Below, in pieces: positions 33,873 through 41,589 of a stretch of DNA of 44,484 bases. The translations under genes were made by a program, and so were the position numbers. How positions within the stretch are numbered: the stretch's first letter is position 1; every line of letters begins with the position of its first letter. Source of the stretch: Pseudomonadota bacterium (GTDB taxonomy: Bacteria; Pseudomonadota; Alphaproteobacteria; Rhizobiales; Rhizobiaceae); contig JAEWDP010000127.1 of NCBI GenBank assembly GCA_023390055.1, positions 1 through 44,484 of the forward strand. Reading direction: 5' to 3'. The notes beneath the pieces are model-generated. The model searched no databases. It had not been told where the DNA came from and saw nothing but the letters and a program-made list of their open reading frames with translations.

Positions 33873-35138
33873 ATGACTGAACTCTTGCCCTTTCTCCACA
33901 TCGATCCTGACACCAGACACGTTCGTCTTGATGGTCGGGATGCGGCATTTTACGCCGATCCCAACCGCGTCTATGCGCTCTTGCATGAGCATTGTCCGAC
34001 TTTTTACTGGGAGGAGCAGAAGCAGTGGTATTTCACGGGTTATGATCACGTCAACGCGCTCTTGCGCGACCGCCGCTTTGGCAGACAGATCCTCCATATT
34101 GCGACGCGTGAAGACCTCGGCATGGCCGAGCCCGCTCCGCATCTTGAAGACTTTTATCTTGCTGAACGCTATTCGCTTCTGGAACTGGAACCCCCTGAAC
34201 ACACCCGACTGCGCACTCTGGTCAACCGTGCCTTTGTCTCACGGCACGTCGAGCGACTGGTTCCGCAGATTGCAGATCTTGCAGAGAGACTGATCGACAC
34301 TTTCGAAAATGATGGCAAAACGGAACTCCTGTCCTCTTTCGCCGACATCATTCCGGTGACGGTCATTGCCCGCATGATCGGCATCCCCGAGGAGATGGGT
34401 CCGCAATTGCTGAAATGGTCTCATGACTATGTCGGCATGTACATGTTCAAACGGACGCGCGACGACGAACATGCGGCTAACCAGTCGGCCCGGGAATTTG
34501 CCGACTATGTGAAATCCTTGATCGAGGAGCGCCGGAAAACACCTTGCGAAGACCTTCTCTCGCACATGATTCACACCGAACATAAAGGACAGTATCTCAG
34601 CGAGGACGAACTCGTCTCGACAACCATTGTTTTGCTCAATGCCGGCCATGAGGCGACAGTGCATCAGATCGGCAATTCGGTCCGTGTCATCCTTGAAAGC
34701 GGCCACTCTCCCAAAGACCTGTTCAAGACCGCAGAGACCACTGAGCGGACAATTGAAGAGACCCTGAGAATTTGTGCACCTGTACACATCTTCCAGCGCT
34801 TCGCCCTTGAGGACGTGGAAATCGATGGCGTTAATTTCCGGCGTGGTGACAAGATCAATCTCATACTGGCCGCTGCCAATCTCGACCCAAGGACATTCAC
34901 CGAGCCACTCTCCTTCAAGCCCGACAGGCGGGAAGCTGCCAATCTCTCCTTTGGTGCCGGCATCCATTTCTGCATCGGTGCGCCACTTGCCAGACTGGAA
35001 CTCAATACCGTACTCCCCATCCTGTTTCAGCGTCTGCCCGGTTTGAAGATGGCAACGGCACCCAAGGTCAAGGATGTCTATCATTTCCACGGACTGGAGC
35101 GTCTTGATCTGTGCTGGCCAACAAGCAGCAAAAAATAG
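33873..35138 (+). CDS. Cytochrome P450
   Basis: The 421-residue protein is a soluble bacterial class P450. The haem-thiolate segment F-G-A-G-I-H-F-C-I-G-A-P has Cys367. The I-helix oxygen-activation motif is A-G-H-E-A-T, and the E-x-x-R of the K-helix is E-E-T-L-R. The early T-R-L-R-T-L-V-N-R-A-F motif is typical. There is no membrane anchor. P450s need electrons from a ferredoxin and reductase, and none is encoded beside it; its substrate cannot be told. The ATG at 33873 has GGAG upstream. It follows ggt after 193 bases, which need not mean co-transcription. Confidence 0.96.
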   Translation: MTELLPFLHIDPDTRHVRLDGRDAAFYADPNRVYALLHEHCPTFYWEEQKQWYFTGYDHVNALLRDRRFGRQILHIATREDLGMAEPAPHLEDFYLAERYSLLELEPPEHTRLRTLVNRAFVSRHVERLVPQIADLAERLIDTFENDGKTELLSSFADIIPVTVIARMIGIPEEMGPQLLKWSHDYVGMYMFKRTRDDEHAANQSAREFADYVKSLIEERRKTPCEDLLSHMIHTEHKGQYLSEDELVSTTIVLLNAGHEATVHQIGNSVRVILESGHSPKDLFKTAETTERTIEETLRICAPVHIFQRFALEDVEIDGVNFRRGDKINLILAAANLDPRTFTEPLSFKPDRREAANLSFGAGIHFCIGAPLARLELNTVLPILFQRLPGLKMATAPKVKDVYHFHGLERLDLCWPTSSKK

Positions 35139-35500
35139 AGTATCTATTTTATCTCAACAGATTGCATCGACTTCCTTGTGCTTCAGATCAGCCTTTGTGA
35201 GCGCTTCGAAATCGTTCTCTTCATTGATGGTCTGCAGATGTTGTCATCCGATCCCGACTTGGCGAGGCGCCATCTTGAACCGTACCCGGATGGCCGCGTT
35301 TGCGACGGGAGGCACGCGATCAAGACCCCGGGTCTGGACCGTCAAGAGGCCGAAATCATCACGCCAAGACATCTCGATTTTCTCAAAACGAACAAAAATG
35401 GTTGCGCCATCGACGCTGAAAAAGCGCAACCATTCATTGAATTCAGGCAGTCAATCCGGAGGTACGTGTTCAAAAGTACCGCCGTAGTTGGCGACCCTCA
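35139..35500. other. Gap between convergent P450 and sulfhydrylase genes
   Basis: About 360 bases. The clearest structure is the inverted repeat at 35397-35434. A minus-strand open frame (35244 to about 35450) lacks an ATG with a ribosome-binding site; its only start would be a TTG at 35429, so I do not call a gene. No T-run terminator was seen. Confidence 0.45.
35397..35434. repeat. Inverted repeat, 11 bp arms
   Basis: AATGGTTGCGC and its exact complement GCGCAACCATT are separated by 16 bases, with A-rich flanks. It lies between two genes that point at each other, so it could serve as a stop structure for both, though the loop is long and the U-tracts poor. Confidence 0.7.
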
Positions 35501-36784
35501 TCAGACCTTCGCCAGCGATTGCTCCAGATCGGCGATGATATCGGCCACATCCTCGATGCCGACCGACAACCGGACGACTTCGGGACCGGCACCTGCTGCA
35601 ACCTGCTGCTCTTCTGACAACTGGCGATGCGTGGTCGATGCCGGGTGGATCACCAGTGAGCGCGTGTCGCCGATATTTGCCAGATGCGAGAACATCTGCA
35701 GTCCCTCGACGAACGCCTTGCCAGCCTCGTAGCCACCCTTCAGGCCAAATGTGAAGACAGCACCCGCACCCTTTGGTGAATAACGTTCCTGCAAAGCGTT
35801 GTTTGGATCGTCCTTAAGTCCGGAATATCTCACCCAGGCAATCTTGTCGTGATCCCTCAGCCATGTTGCAACGGCAAGCGTATTATCGCAATGGCGCTGC
35901 ATGCGAAGCGGCAAGGTCTCGATCCCCGTCAGGATCAGGAAGGCATTGAACGGCGAGATCGCGGCGCCGAGATCGCGCAAGCCGAGGACACGGGCGGCAA
36001 TCGCGAATGCGATATTCCCAAAGGTCTTGTGCAGCTCGATACCGGCATATTCCGGTCGCGGCTCCGACAACATCGGATACTTGCCGGACGCAGACCAGTC
36101 GAACGTTCCACCGTCGACGATAATTCCTCCCATCGAATTGCCGTGACCTCCAAGGAACTTGGTGAGCGCGTGAACCACGATGTCGGCGCCATGTTCCAGC
36201 GGTCGTATCAGATAAGGGCTGGCCAGGGTGTTGTCGACGATGAGCGGTATCCCGTGACGATGTGCAACATCGGCAATCGCGGCAATATCGACAAAGGTAC
36301 CACCCGGATTGGCGAGGCTCTCGATAAAGATCGCCTTGGTGCGGTTATCGATGTGCTTTTCGAAGCTTGCCGGATCGGCAGGGTCAGCCCAGCGAACCTG
36401 CCAGTCGTAGTTCTTGAAGGCATGGCCGAACTGGTTGATTGAACCGCCGTAGAGTTTCTGGGCCGCCACGAAGTTGTCACCGGACTGCATGATCGTATGA
36501 AAGACCAGAACCTGCGCCGCGTGGCCGGATGCGACCGCCAATGCAGCAGTCCCGCCTTCGAGGGCTGCGACGCGTTCTTCCAGAACAGCCTGCGTCGGGT
36601 TCATGATGCGGGTGTAGATGTTACCGAACTGCTGCAGGCCGAAGAGTGCGGCGGCATGATCGGCATCGTTGAATACGAAGGATGTCGTCTGGTAGATCGG
36701 CGTTGCACGTGCGCCGGTCGTCGGGTCCGGTTGGGCACCCGCATGCACTGCCAGCGTGGCAAATCCCGGATTGTCTGTCGCCAT
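35501..36784 (-). CDS. metY: O-acetylhomoserine sulfhydrylase family enzyme
   Basis: The 427-residue product is a Cys/Met metabolism PLP enzyme of the O-acetylhomoserine aminocarboxypropyltransferase type (MetY/CysD), making homocysteine from O-acetylhomoserine and sulfide. The PLP lysine is Lys209 (H-A-L-T-K-F-L-G-G-H-G-N-S). The N-terminal T-L-A-V-H-A-G, Y-T-R-I-M-N-P-T and E-S-L-A-N-P-G-G are family marks, and the full length with the Q-N-P-style insert separates it from cystathionine gamma-synthases. The ATG at 36784 has GGAG nearby. The 115-base gap upstream is shared with the DUF6455 gene and holds an FNR/FixK-like site. I saw no SAM-II riboswitch there. Confidence 0.93.
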   Translation of the reverse strand: MATDNPGFATLAVHAGAQPDPTTGARATPIYQTTSFVFNDADHAAALFGLQQFGNIYTRIMNPTQAVLEERVAALEGGTAALAVASGHAAQVLVFHTIMQSGDNFVAAQKLYGGSINQFGHAFKNYDWQVRWADPADPASFEKHIDNRTKAIFIESLANPGGTFVDIAAIADVAHRHGIPLIVDNTLASPYLIRPLEHGADIVVHALTKFLGGHGNSMGGIIVDGGTFDWSASGKYPMLSEPRPEYAGIELHKTFGNIAFAIAARVLGLRDLGAAISPFNAFLILTGIETLPLRMQRHCDNTLAVATWLRDHDKIAWVRYSGLKDDPNNALQERYSPKGAGAVFTFGLKGGYEAGKAFVEGLQMFSHLANIGDTRSLVIHPASTTHRQLSEEQQVAAGAGPEVVRLSVGIEDVADIIADLEQSLAKV

Positions 36785-36835
36785 GATTGTCTCTCCTAGT
36801 GAACAAAACGCGTCGCAGACAACAAAGCCCGTTGA

Positions 36836-36849
36836 TTGATCCCAATCAA
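36836..36849 (+). promoter_or_regulatory. FNR/FixK-type binding site
   Basis: A perfect TTGAT-N4-ATCAA (with CCCA between) lies between metY and the DUF6455 gene. Its centre (36842.5) is 41.5 bases before a start point predicted from the TATACT at 36871-36876, which is the exact spacing of class II FNR/CRP-activated promoters, so it should activate the DUF6455 gene when oxygen is low. It is about 58 bases before metY. Confidence 0.8.
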
Positions 36850-36870
36850 GGTAATTTCTTCCCCTTCAAC

Positions 36871-36876
36871 TATACT
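36871..36876 (+). promoter_or_regulatory. -10 element of the DUF6455 promoter
   Basis: TATACT, with the FNR-type site taking the place of a -35 element. Transcription would begin near 36884, leaving a leader of about 16 bases that contains GAGGAG. Confidence 0.6.
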
Positions 36877-36899
36877 TGCCTTGAAGAGAGGAGCTTGTC

Positions 36900-37328
36900 A
36901 TGGGAACTTCAGCTCAATCACGACCCGACACGTGCGCATCAAGGCTTGTGCACCGGTGCAGACAGGCCTGGCAAACGGCAAGCGAGGTCTTGGCAGTCAC
37001 GCGTCTGAACGATGAAACATTGTCGCAGATTGCGCGGGACGTTTCGACGACCCCGGATCAGATCCTGCATCTTGTGAAAAACGGGCCACATGCCGCAGAC
37101 GAAGTCAGTGCTCTCATGAGAGCGCTCGACCTGGACACGCTCAAGGTTGCTCGTGCCCATCCGAGACAGCTGCGCGACATGCAGATCAATTGCGCGAACT
37201 GTACTGCAAAAGCACGGTGTCGCCGAGACCTGGCAAGGCGTGACGAACGCCAGGCATATCGCAGCTATTGCGGCAATGTCGATTTTCTCGACGGCTTGCG
37301 CAGCAATCCGGAGCTGCTTAGCAGCTGA
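36900..37328 (+). CDS. DUF6455 family protein, probably oxygen-regulated
   Basis: The 142-residue product matches the DUF6455 pattern. The middle part (about 30-95) is helical, with D-E-V-S-A-L-M-R-A-L-D-L-D near 68-80. The C-terminal part has four cysteines, Cys98, Cys101, Cys107 and Cys124 (C-A-N-C, R-C-R-R, Y-C-G-N), which could hold a zinc or an iron-sulfur cluster; which one is not shown by the sequence. No signal peptide or membrane segment. The ATG at 36900 has GAGGAG seven bases upstream. The FNR-type site upstream suggests microaerobic expression. Function is unknown; the call is by pattern memory, not by search. Confidence 0.8.
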   Translation: MGTSAQSRPDTCASRLVHRCRQAWQTASEVLAVTRLNDETLSQIARDVSTTPDQILHLVKNGPHAADEVSALMRALDLDTLKVARAHPRQLRDMQINCANCTAKARCRRDLARRDERQAYRSYCGNVDFLDGLRSNPELLSS

Positions 37329-37334
37329 GTAAAT

Positions 37335-37763
37335 TCAAGCGACAAGGCGCGGATACTCGATTGCCGGACAGCGATCCATGACGACCTTGATACCTGCAGC
37401 TTCCGCCTTTGCGGCGGCTGCGTCATCACGCACGCTCAACTGTCCCCAGATAACCTTGGGTCGCCGCGGCAACGCAATGATCTCATCGACGATCTCATCC
37501 AGGTGGCTGGCGGCTCGAAAGACATCAACCATGTCCACGGCCTGCGGAATTTCGGCCAGCCGGGCAAAGACAGTCTGTCCATGGATTGTCTTGCCCGCCT
37601 GGCCCGGATTGACCGGAAAGACGCGATAGCCGGTGCCCAAAAGGAAGGCCATCACTCCATTGCTTGGCCGCGCAGGATTGGGAGATGCACCCAGTAACGC
37701 GATTGTTTTCGTCGATTTCAAGATGCCGGCAATATAGGCATCGTCGTAATGATCATGGTTCAT
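37335..37763 (-). CDS. CoA-binding domain protein (YccU-like)
   Basis: The 142-residue product is a single Rossmann-type CoA-binding domain, as in the succinyl-CoA synthetase alpha subunit. The nucleotide-binding turn T-I-A-L-L-G-A-S-P-N-P-A-R-P-S is at about 20-34, followed by Y-R-V-F-P-V-N-P and V-D-M-V-D-V-F-R. The family (YccU) is widespread; its cellular role is not known. The ATG at 37763 (M-N-H-D-H-Y-D-D) has GGAG; the longer reading with 15 extra residues has no site. Its stop is six bases from that of the DUF6455 gene, so the two converge tightly. Confidence 0.9.
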   Translation of the reverse strand: MNHDHYDDAYIAGILKSTKTIALLGASPNPARPSNGVMAFLLGTGYRVFPVNPGQAGKTIHGQTVFARLAEIPQAVDMVDVFRAASHLDEIVDEIIALPRRPKVIWGQLSVRDDAAAAKAEAAGIKVVMDRCPAIEYPRLVA

Positions 37764-37933
37764 GGCTGTTCTCCAAACCGATATTGATCTCCCCGATCCC
37801 CGGTTCACGCTTCTACATCTAGGCCGACCAGCACTATTTGCACACCCGTGAACGTGTCACCTCTCATGTGTTGCCAGGCTGCCATTTCCCGGCAATCCCT
37901 GCTAGATCAGTGCCAACAAAAAGAGGAGCAAAC

Positions 37934-38374
37934 ATGCAGCCGATCATGACGACGGACGAGGTGCACGATTTCCTCGACAGGGAATTCCCACAGATCCACA
38001 TGGATGGGCGTGTCCTGTCGATCACGGATATCAGGCCGGCTGAACTCACAATGCGTTTCGAACCCGGCGAACGGCATTTGAGACCTGGCGCGACGATTTC
38101 CGGCCCGTCCATGGTGATGCTCTGCGATGTTGCCGCCTATGCTGTTATCCTTGCGCACATAGGCCCGGTTGCGCTGGCGGTTACGACCAGCCTCAACATC
38201 AATTTTCTGCGAAAACCGAAACTTTCACCGCTATTTTGTGATTGTCGCATTCTCAAACTTGGCAAGCGGCTGGCAGTGATCGACACCATTTTACGGCAAG
38301 ACAGGCCGGATGAGCCGGTCGCTCAAGCTACGGCCACGTACTCAATTCCTCCTCGTCATCATGAGGTACCATAA
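37934..38374 (+). CDS. Hotdog-fold thioesterase (PaaI family)
   Basis: The 146-residue product looks like a PaaI/YbgC-type hotdog thioesterase that hydrolyses acyl-CoA. The central helix segment R-P-G-A-T-I-S-G-P-S-M-V-M-L-C-D-V-A-A-Y-A is the family signature region (usually H-G-G-x-x-x-x-L-x-D), with Asp kept. The later T-T-S-L-N-I-N-F-L-R-K-P is also typical. The expected H-G-G before the helix is replaced by T-I-S-G, so activity should not be assumed. The ATG at 37934 has AGAGGAG eight bases upstream. The gene is divergent from the CoA-binding protein gene. Confidence 0.85.
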   Translation: MQPIMTTDEVHDFLDREFPQIHMDGRVLSITDIRPAELTMRFEPGERHLRPGATISGPSMVMLCDVAAYAVILAHIGPVALAVTTSLNINFLRKPKLSPLFCDCRILKLGKRLAVIDTILRQDRPDEPVAQATATYSIPPRHHEVP

Positions 38375-38379
38375 CACCT

Positions 38380-38400
38380 CAATAGCAAGCTATTGTTTTT
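38380..38400 (+). terminator. Terminator of the thioesterase gene
   Basis: CAATAGC pairs with GCTATTG across two bases (or six pairs with a four-base loop), and five T's follow, six bases after the stop. Confidence 0.75.
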
Positions 38401-38436
38401 ACTGCGTTAATTATACGTACTAGAGAATTGCGGATC

Positions 38437-38465
38437 TTGACCGCTCTGACGGGTGCCAGTATAAG
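38437..38465 (+). promoter_or_regulatory. Promoter of rplM-rpsI
   Basis: TTGACC (38437-38442) and TATAAG (38460-38465) with 17 bases between form an almost ideal housekeeping promoter. The start would be near 38472, giving a leader of about 110 bases. Confidence 0.85.
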
Positions 38466-38502
38466 CACTCCAGATTGCTGACCCCTGCCGGTCGGCTTTC
38501 TT

Positions 38503-38525
38503 TTTTGACGGCACGATCGTCAAAA
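38503..38525 (+). promoter_or_regulatory. Leader hairpin upstream of rplM
   Basis: TTTTGACG and CGTCAAAA form an eight-base-pair stem with a seven-base loop in the rplM leader. A second, GC-rich palindromic stretch (CCAGGCCCCTGG, with CCCCGGGG just after) follows at about 38544-38563. They could form a control element where L13 or another factor acts, or a transcription pause; I know of no named alphaproteobacterial element here. Confidence 0.4.
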
Positions 38526-38584
38526 CCAAGCAACAAAAAACGCCCCAGGCCCCTGGCCCCGGGGATCAAGCGGAAAGATAAACA

Positions 38585-39049
38585 ATGTCTACTTTCGTTC
38601 AGAAGCCCGCCGAGGTGGAGAAGAAGTGGGTGATCATCGACGCCGAAGGCCTCGTTGTCGGTCGCCTCGCCACCATCGTTGCAAACCGCCTGCGCGGCAA
38701 GCACAAGGCAACTTACACACCTCACGTCGATGACGGCGACAACGTTATTGTCATCAACGCCGAGAAGGTTGCCCTTACCGGCAACAAGTACAACGACAAG
38801 AAGTATTACTGGCACACCGGTCATCCCGGCGGCATCAAGGAACGCACTGCACGCGCCATCATTGAGGGCCGTTTCCCGGAGCGCGTTGTCGAAAAGGCCG
38901 TCGAGCGCATGATCCCGCGTGGTCCGCTCGGACGCCGCCAGCTCAAGAACCTGCGCGTTTATGCGGGCTCGAACCATCCTCATGAAGCTCAGCAGCCAGT
39001 CGCCCTCGACGTGGCATCGCTGAACAAGAAGAACGTAAGGAGCGCCTGA
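38585..39049 (+). CDS. rplM: 50S ribosomal protein L13
   Basis: L13, 154 residues, an early-assembling large-subunit protein. The family core is complete: W-x-V-I-D-A-x-G-x-x-V-G-R-L-A-T at 15-30, D-D-G-D-N-V-I-V-I-N-A-E-K at 49-61, and M-I-P-R-G-P-L-G-R at 108-116 with L-R-V-Y-A-G-S-x-H-P-H near the end. It lies two bases ahead of rpsI in the standard rplM-rpsI operon, with a strong promoter upstream. In E. coli L13 represses its own operon; whether the leader hairpin here does the same is not known. The ATG follows the purine-rich AGCGGAAAGATAAACA. Confidence 0.99.
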   Translation: MSTFVQKPAEVEKKWVIIDAEGLVVGRLATIVANRLRGKHKATYTPHVDDGDNVIVINAEKVALTGNKYNDKKYYWHTGHPGGIKERTARAIIEGRFPERVVEKAVERMIPRGPLGRRQLKNLRVYAGSNHPHEAQQPVALDVASLNKKNVRSA

Positions 39050-39051
39050 TA

Positions 39052-39519
39052 ATGGCCGATCTCTCCTCTCTGAAGGACCTCGCTCCGGCTGCCGAAGACC
39101 AGGCTCCGGTTCATGTTCGCAAGGTCGACACCCTCGGCCGTTCCTACGCCACGGGCAAGCGCAAGAACGCTGTCGCACGCGTATGGGTCAAGGCCGGCAC
39201 CGGCAAGATCATCGTCAATGGTAAGGACTTTTCTGCGTATTTCGCGCGTCCGGTCCTGCAGATGATCCTGCAGCAGCCGATCGTTGCAGCCAATCGCAGC
39301 GATCAGTTCGACATTGTTGCCACAGTCGCCGGCGGCGGCCTTTCCGGCCAGGCCGGAGCGGTGCGTCACGGACTTTCCAAGGCCCTCACCTATTTTGAAC
39401 CGGGTCTGCGTTCGGTTCTCAAGAAGGGCGGTTTCCTGACTCGCGATTCGCGCGTTGTCGAACGCAAGAAGTACGGCAAGGCCAAGGCCCGTCGCTCCTT
39501 CCAGTTCTCCAAGCGCTGA
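39052..39519 (+). CDS. rpsI: 30S ribosomal protein S9
   Basis: S9, 155 residues. After a non-conserved N-terminal tail of about 30 residues come the family marks Y-A-T-G-K-R-K-N-A-V-A-R-V-W (32-45), G-K-I-I-V-N-G, the V-A-G-G-G-L-S-G-Q-A-G-A-V-R-H-G-L-x-x-A-L segment, and the end R-D-x-R-V-V-E-R-K-K-Y-G-K-A-K-A-R-R-x-x-Q-F-S-K-R, whose last Arg contacts tRNA in the P site. It starts two bases after the rplM stop, so the two are translated together, and is followed by a good terminator. Confidence 0.99.
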   Translation: MADLSSLKDLAPAAEDQAPVHVRKVDTLGRSYATGKRKNAVARVWVKAGTGKIIVNGKDFSAYFARPVLQMILQQPIVAANRSDQFDIVATVAGGGLSGQAGAVRHGLSKALTYFEPGLRSVLKKGGFLTRDSRVVERKKYGKAKARRSFQFSKR

Positions 39520-39543
39520 TTGCTGTCGCATTTTGATTTCGAT

Positions 39544-39575
39544 AAGGCGGGGCCTCGGCTCCGCCTTTTCTTTTT
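39544..39575 (+). terminator. Terminator of rplM-rpsI
   Basis: AAGGCGG pairs with CCGCCTT, with an inner G-C rich stem extension, followed by TTTTC and TTTTT; it lies 24 bases after rpsI. Confidence 0.85.
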
Positions 39576-39633
39576 CCCTTGTCTTTGATGGTCTCACGCG
39601 CAATTTTGAAAGATGCAAACAGGACCCCGCGCA

Positions 39634-40587
39634 ATGCCCGAAAAGTCAATTGATCACGCCTTTACGACGGCAAGCCTTACCTCGGCTGCAACCGATCCGA
39701 CCTATGCGGGCGCGCTCTCTTTCATGCGTCGGCGTTTCAGCAAGTCGATTGAGGGAGCCGATGCAATCGTCTGGGGAATTCCCTTCGACGCTGCAACATC
39801 CAATCGCCCCGGTGCCCGTTTCGGGCCACAGGCGATACGACGCGCGTCGGCAATCTTCGACAATGACCCGCAATATCCATTTGGTCAGGACATCTTCTCG
39901 ACCATGGCGGTTATCGACTACGGGGACCTGCTGCTCGACTATGGCAACCACCATGAAACGCCGGCACTGATCGAGCGGGCGGCGTCCACCCTGATTAAAG
40001 GCGGTGCATTCCTCCTGACACTGGGCGGTGATCATTTCGTGACCTGGCCACTGCTGAAGGCACACACGACAAGGCACGGGCCATTGGCCATTGTCCAGTT
40101 CGACGCTCATCAGGATACGTGGTTTGATGACGGGCGACGTATTGACCATGGATCCTTCATCGCTCGCGCCGCCCGCGAGGGCCTGATCGACACCGCTCGT
40201 TCCATACAGGTCGGAATTCGCACACACGCACCTGACGATTGCGGTATTCGCATCATCTATGGTCACGAAGTGGAGGAAATGTCGGCAGGCGAAATTGCCC
40301 GGACGATCCTGCAACATGTAGACGGCTTCCCGGCCTATCTAACCTTTGACATCGATTGTTTTGACCCAGCCTTCGCACCGGGGACGGGAACACCCGTTGC
40401 AGGTGGCCCATCCACTGCAAAGATATTGTCGGTCCTGCACAAACTCGGCGCGCTCGACATTCGCGGAGCTGACATCGTCGAAGTGGCACCAGCCTATGAC
40501 CATGCCGATATCACCGCCATTGCTGGCGCGACCGTCGCCATGTATATGCTTGGTCTTCAGGCGCAGCGGGTCACAAAAGTGCGCTGA
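39634..40587 (+). CDS. speB: Agmatinase / ureohydrolase
   Basis: The 317-residue product is an arginase-family enzyme. All metal ligands are present: His134 (G-G-D-H-F), Asp157, His159 and Asp161 (F-D-A-H-Q-D), Asp239 and Asp241 (F-D-I-D-C-F-D-P-A-F-A-P-G-T-G-T-P). Agmatinase hydrolyses agmatine to putrescine and urea; related guanidino substrates cannot be ruled out from sequence. I chose the ATG at 39634 because AGGA stands nine bases ahead; the ATG at 39613 has a poor site. It comes after the rpsI terminator and ahead of argC, so nitrogen/arginine genes are grouped here. Confidence 0.9.
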   Translation: MPEKSIDHAFTTASLTSAATDPTYAGALSFMRRRFSKSIEGADAIVWGIPFDAATSNRPGARFGPQAIRRASAIFDNDPQYPFGQDIFSTMAVIDYGDLLLDYGNHHETPALIERAASTLIKGGAFLLTLGGDHFVTWPLLKAHTTRHGPLAIVQFDAHQDTWFDDGRRIDHGSFIARAAREGLIDTARSIQVGIRTHAPDDCGIRIIYGHEVEEMSAGEIARTILQHVDGFPAYLTFDIDCFDPAFAPGTGTPVAGGPSTAKILSVLHKLGALDIRGADIVEVAPAYDHADITAIAGATVAMYMLGLQAQRVTKVR

Positions 40588-40653
40588 ACTGTCAGGAAAG
40601 ACGCGCAAGCGTCTCGCCCGCCGCAGGAATCTAACGTAATCAACAGGACAGGA

Positions 40654-41589
40654 ATGATGGCAAAGATCTTCATCGACGGCGAACACGGCACCACGGGTCT
40701 GCAGATACGCACGCGCCTTGCCGCCCGCCGCGACGTGGAACTCCTGTCGATACCCGAGGCTGAACGACGCAACGTTGCGATGCGTGAAGACCTCCTCAAC
40801 AGTGCAGACATCGCCATCCTGTGCCTTCCCGATGAAGCATCGCGTGAAGCCGTCAAAATGCTGTCGGGCAATAACCGCGTGCGTGTCATTGATACCTCGA
40901 CTGCGTATCGGGTGGACCCATCCTGGGTCTATGGGTTTGCAGAGATGGACAAGTCGCAGGCCGCCAAGATCCGCGATGCCCGCTTCGTTGCCAATCCCGG
41001 ATGCTATCCGACCGGCGCGATCAGTCTTGTTCGGCCGCTACGTGCGGCTGGTATCCTGCCTGATGACTACCCCGTCAGCATCAATGCCGTGTCTGGCTAT
41101 ACTGGCGGCGGTAAACAAATGATTGCTCAAGTCGAAGACCCAAGCCGCGATGATGCCATCACAGCAAACCATTTCCTCTACGGGTTGAACTTGAACCACA
41201 AGCACATACCCGAAATGACCCTTCATGGCCTGCTTGATCGCACGCCCCTCTTCTCCCCCGCCGTCGGGCGCTTTGCACAGGGAATGATCGTTCAGGTTCC
41301 CCTCTTCCTGAAGGACCTGAAGAATGGTTTTACCCGCGAGAGCATTCATAAGGCACTCGTTTCCCATTATTCAGGCCAGGATATCGTGGAGGTCGTCGGG
41401 CTGGAAGAATGCAAGACACTGACCCGGGTGGATGCAGAAGAACTCGCCGGCAAGGACACTATGAAATTGTTCGTGTTCGGAACAGCCGGCGGCGACCATG
41501 TCAATCTCGTCGCCATTCTCGACAATCTCGGAAAGGGAGCGTCGGGAGCCGCCGTTCAGAACATGGACAACATGCTGTCAGCTGGGTGA
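40654..41589 (+). CDS. argC: N-acetyl-gamma-glutamyl-phosphate reductase, short type
   Basis: ArgC (311 residues) makes N-acetylglutamate semialdehyde in arginine synthesis. It is the short (type 2) form found in rhizobia: starts K-I-F-I-D-G-E-H-G-T-T-G-L-Q-I-R, the NADPH-binding part, then Cys117 as catalytic nucleophile in A-N-P-G-C-Y-P-T-G-A-I. The A-V-S-G-Y-T-G-G-G-K-Q and H-K-H-I-P-E-M motifs are intact. Two ATGs are adjacent (40654 and 40657); AGGACAGGA lies directly ahead, so either start is possible. Length and sequence are normal. Confidence 0.97.
   Translation: MMAKIFIDGEHGTTGLQIRTRLAARRDVELLSIPEAERRNVAMREDLLNSADIAILCLPDEASREAVKMLSGNNRVRVIDTSTAYRVDPSWVYGFAEMDKSQAAKIRDARFVANPGCYPTGAISLVRPLRAAGILPDDYPVSINAVSGYTGGGKQMIAQVEDPSRDDAITANHFLYGLNLNHKHIPEMTLHGLLDRTPLFSPAVGRFAQGMIVQVPLFLKDLKNGFTRESIHKALVSHYSGQDIVEVVGLEECKTLTRVDAEELAGKDTMKLFVFGTAGGDHVNLVAILDNLGKGASGAAVQNMDNMLSAG

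Noticed and set aside
35178..35732. 184-codon plus-strand frame between P450 and sulfhydrylase
   Set aside because: Half is antisense to the sulfhydrylase gene; no start signal.
36785..36899. SAM-II riboswitch before the sulfhydrylase gene
   Set aside because: The gap is only 115 bases and lacks the conserved SAM-II pattern; the notable feature there is the FNR-type site.
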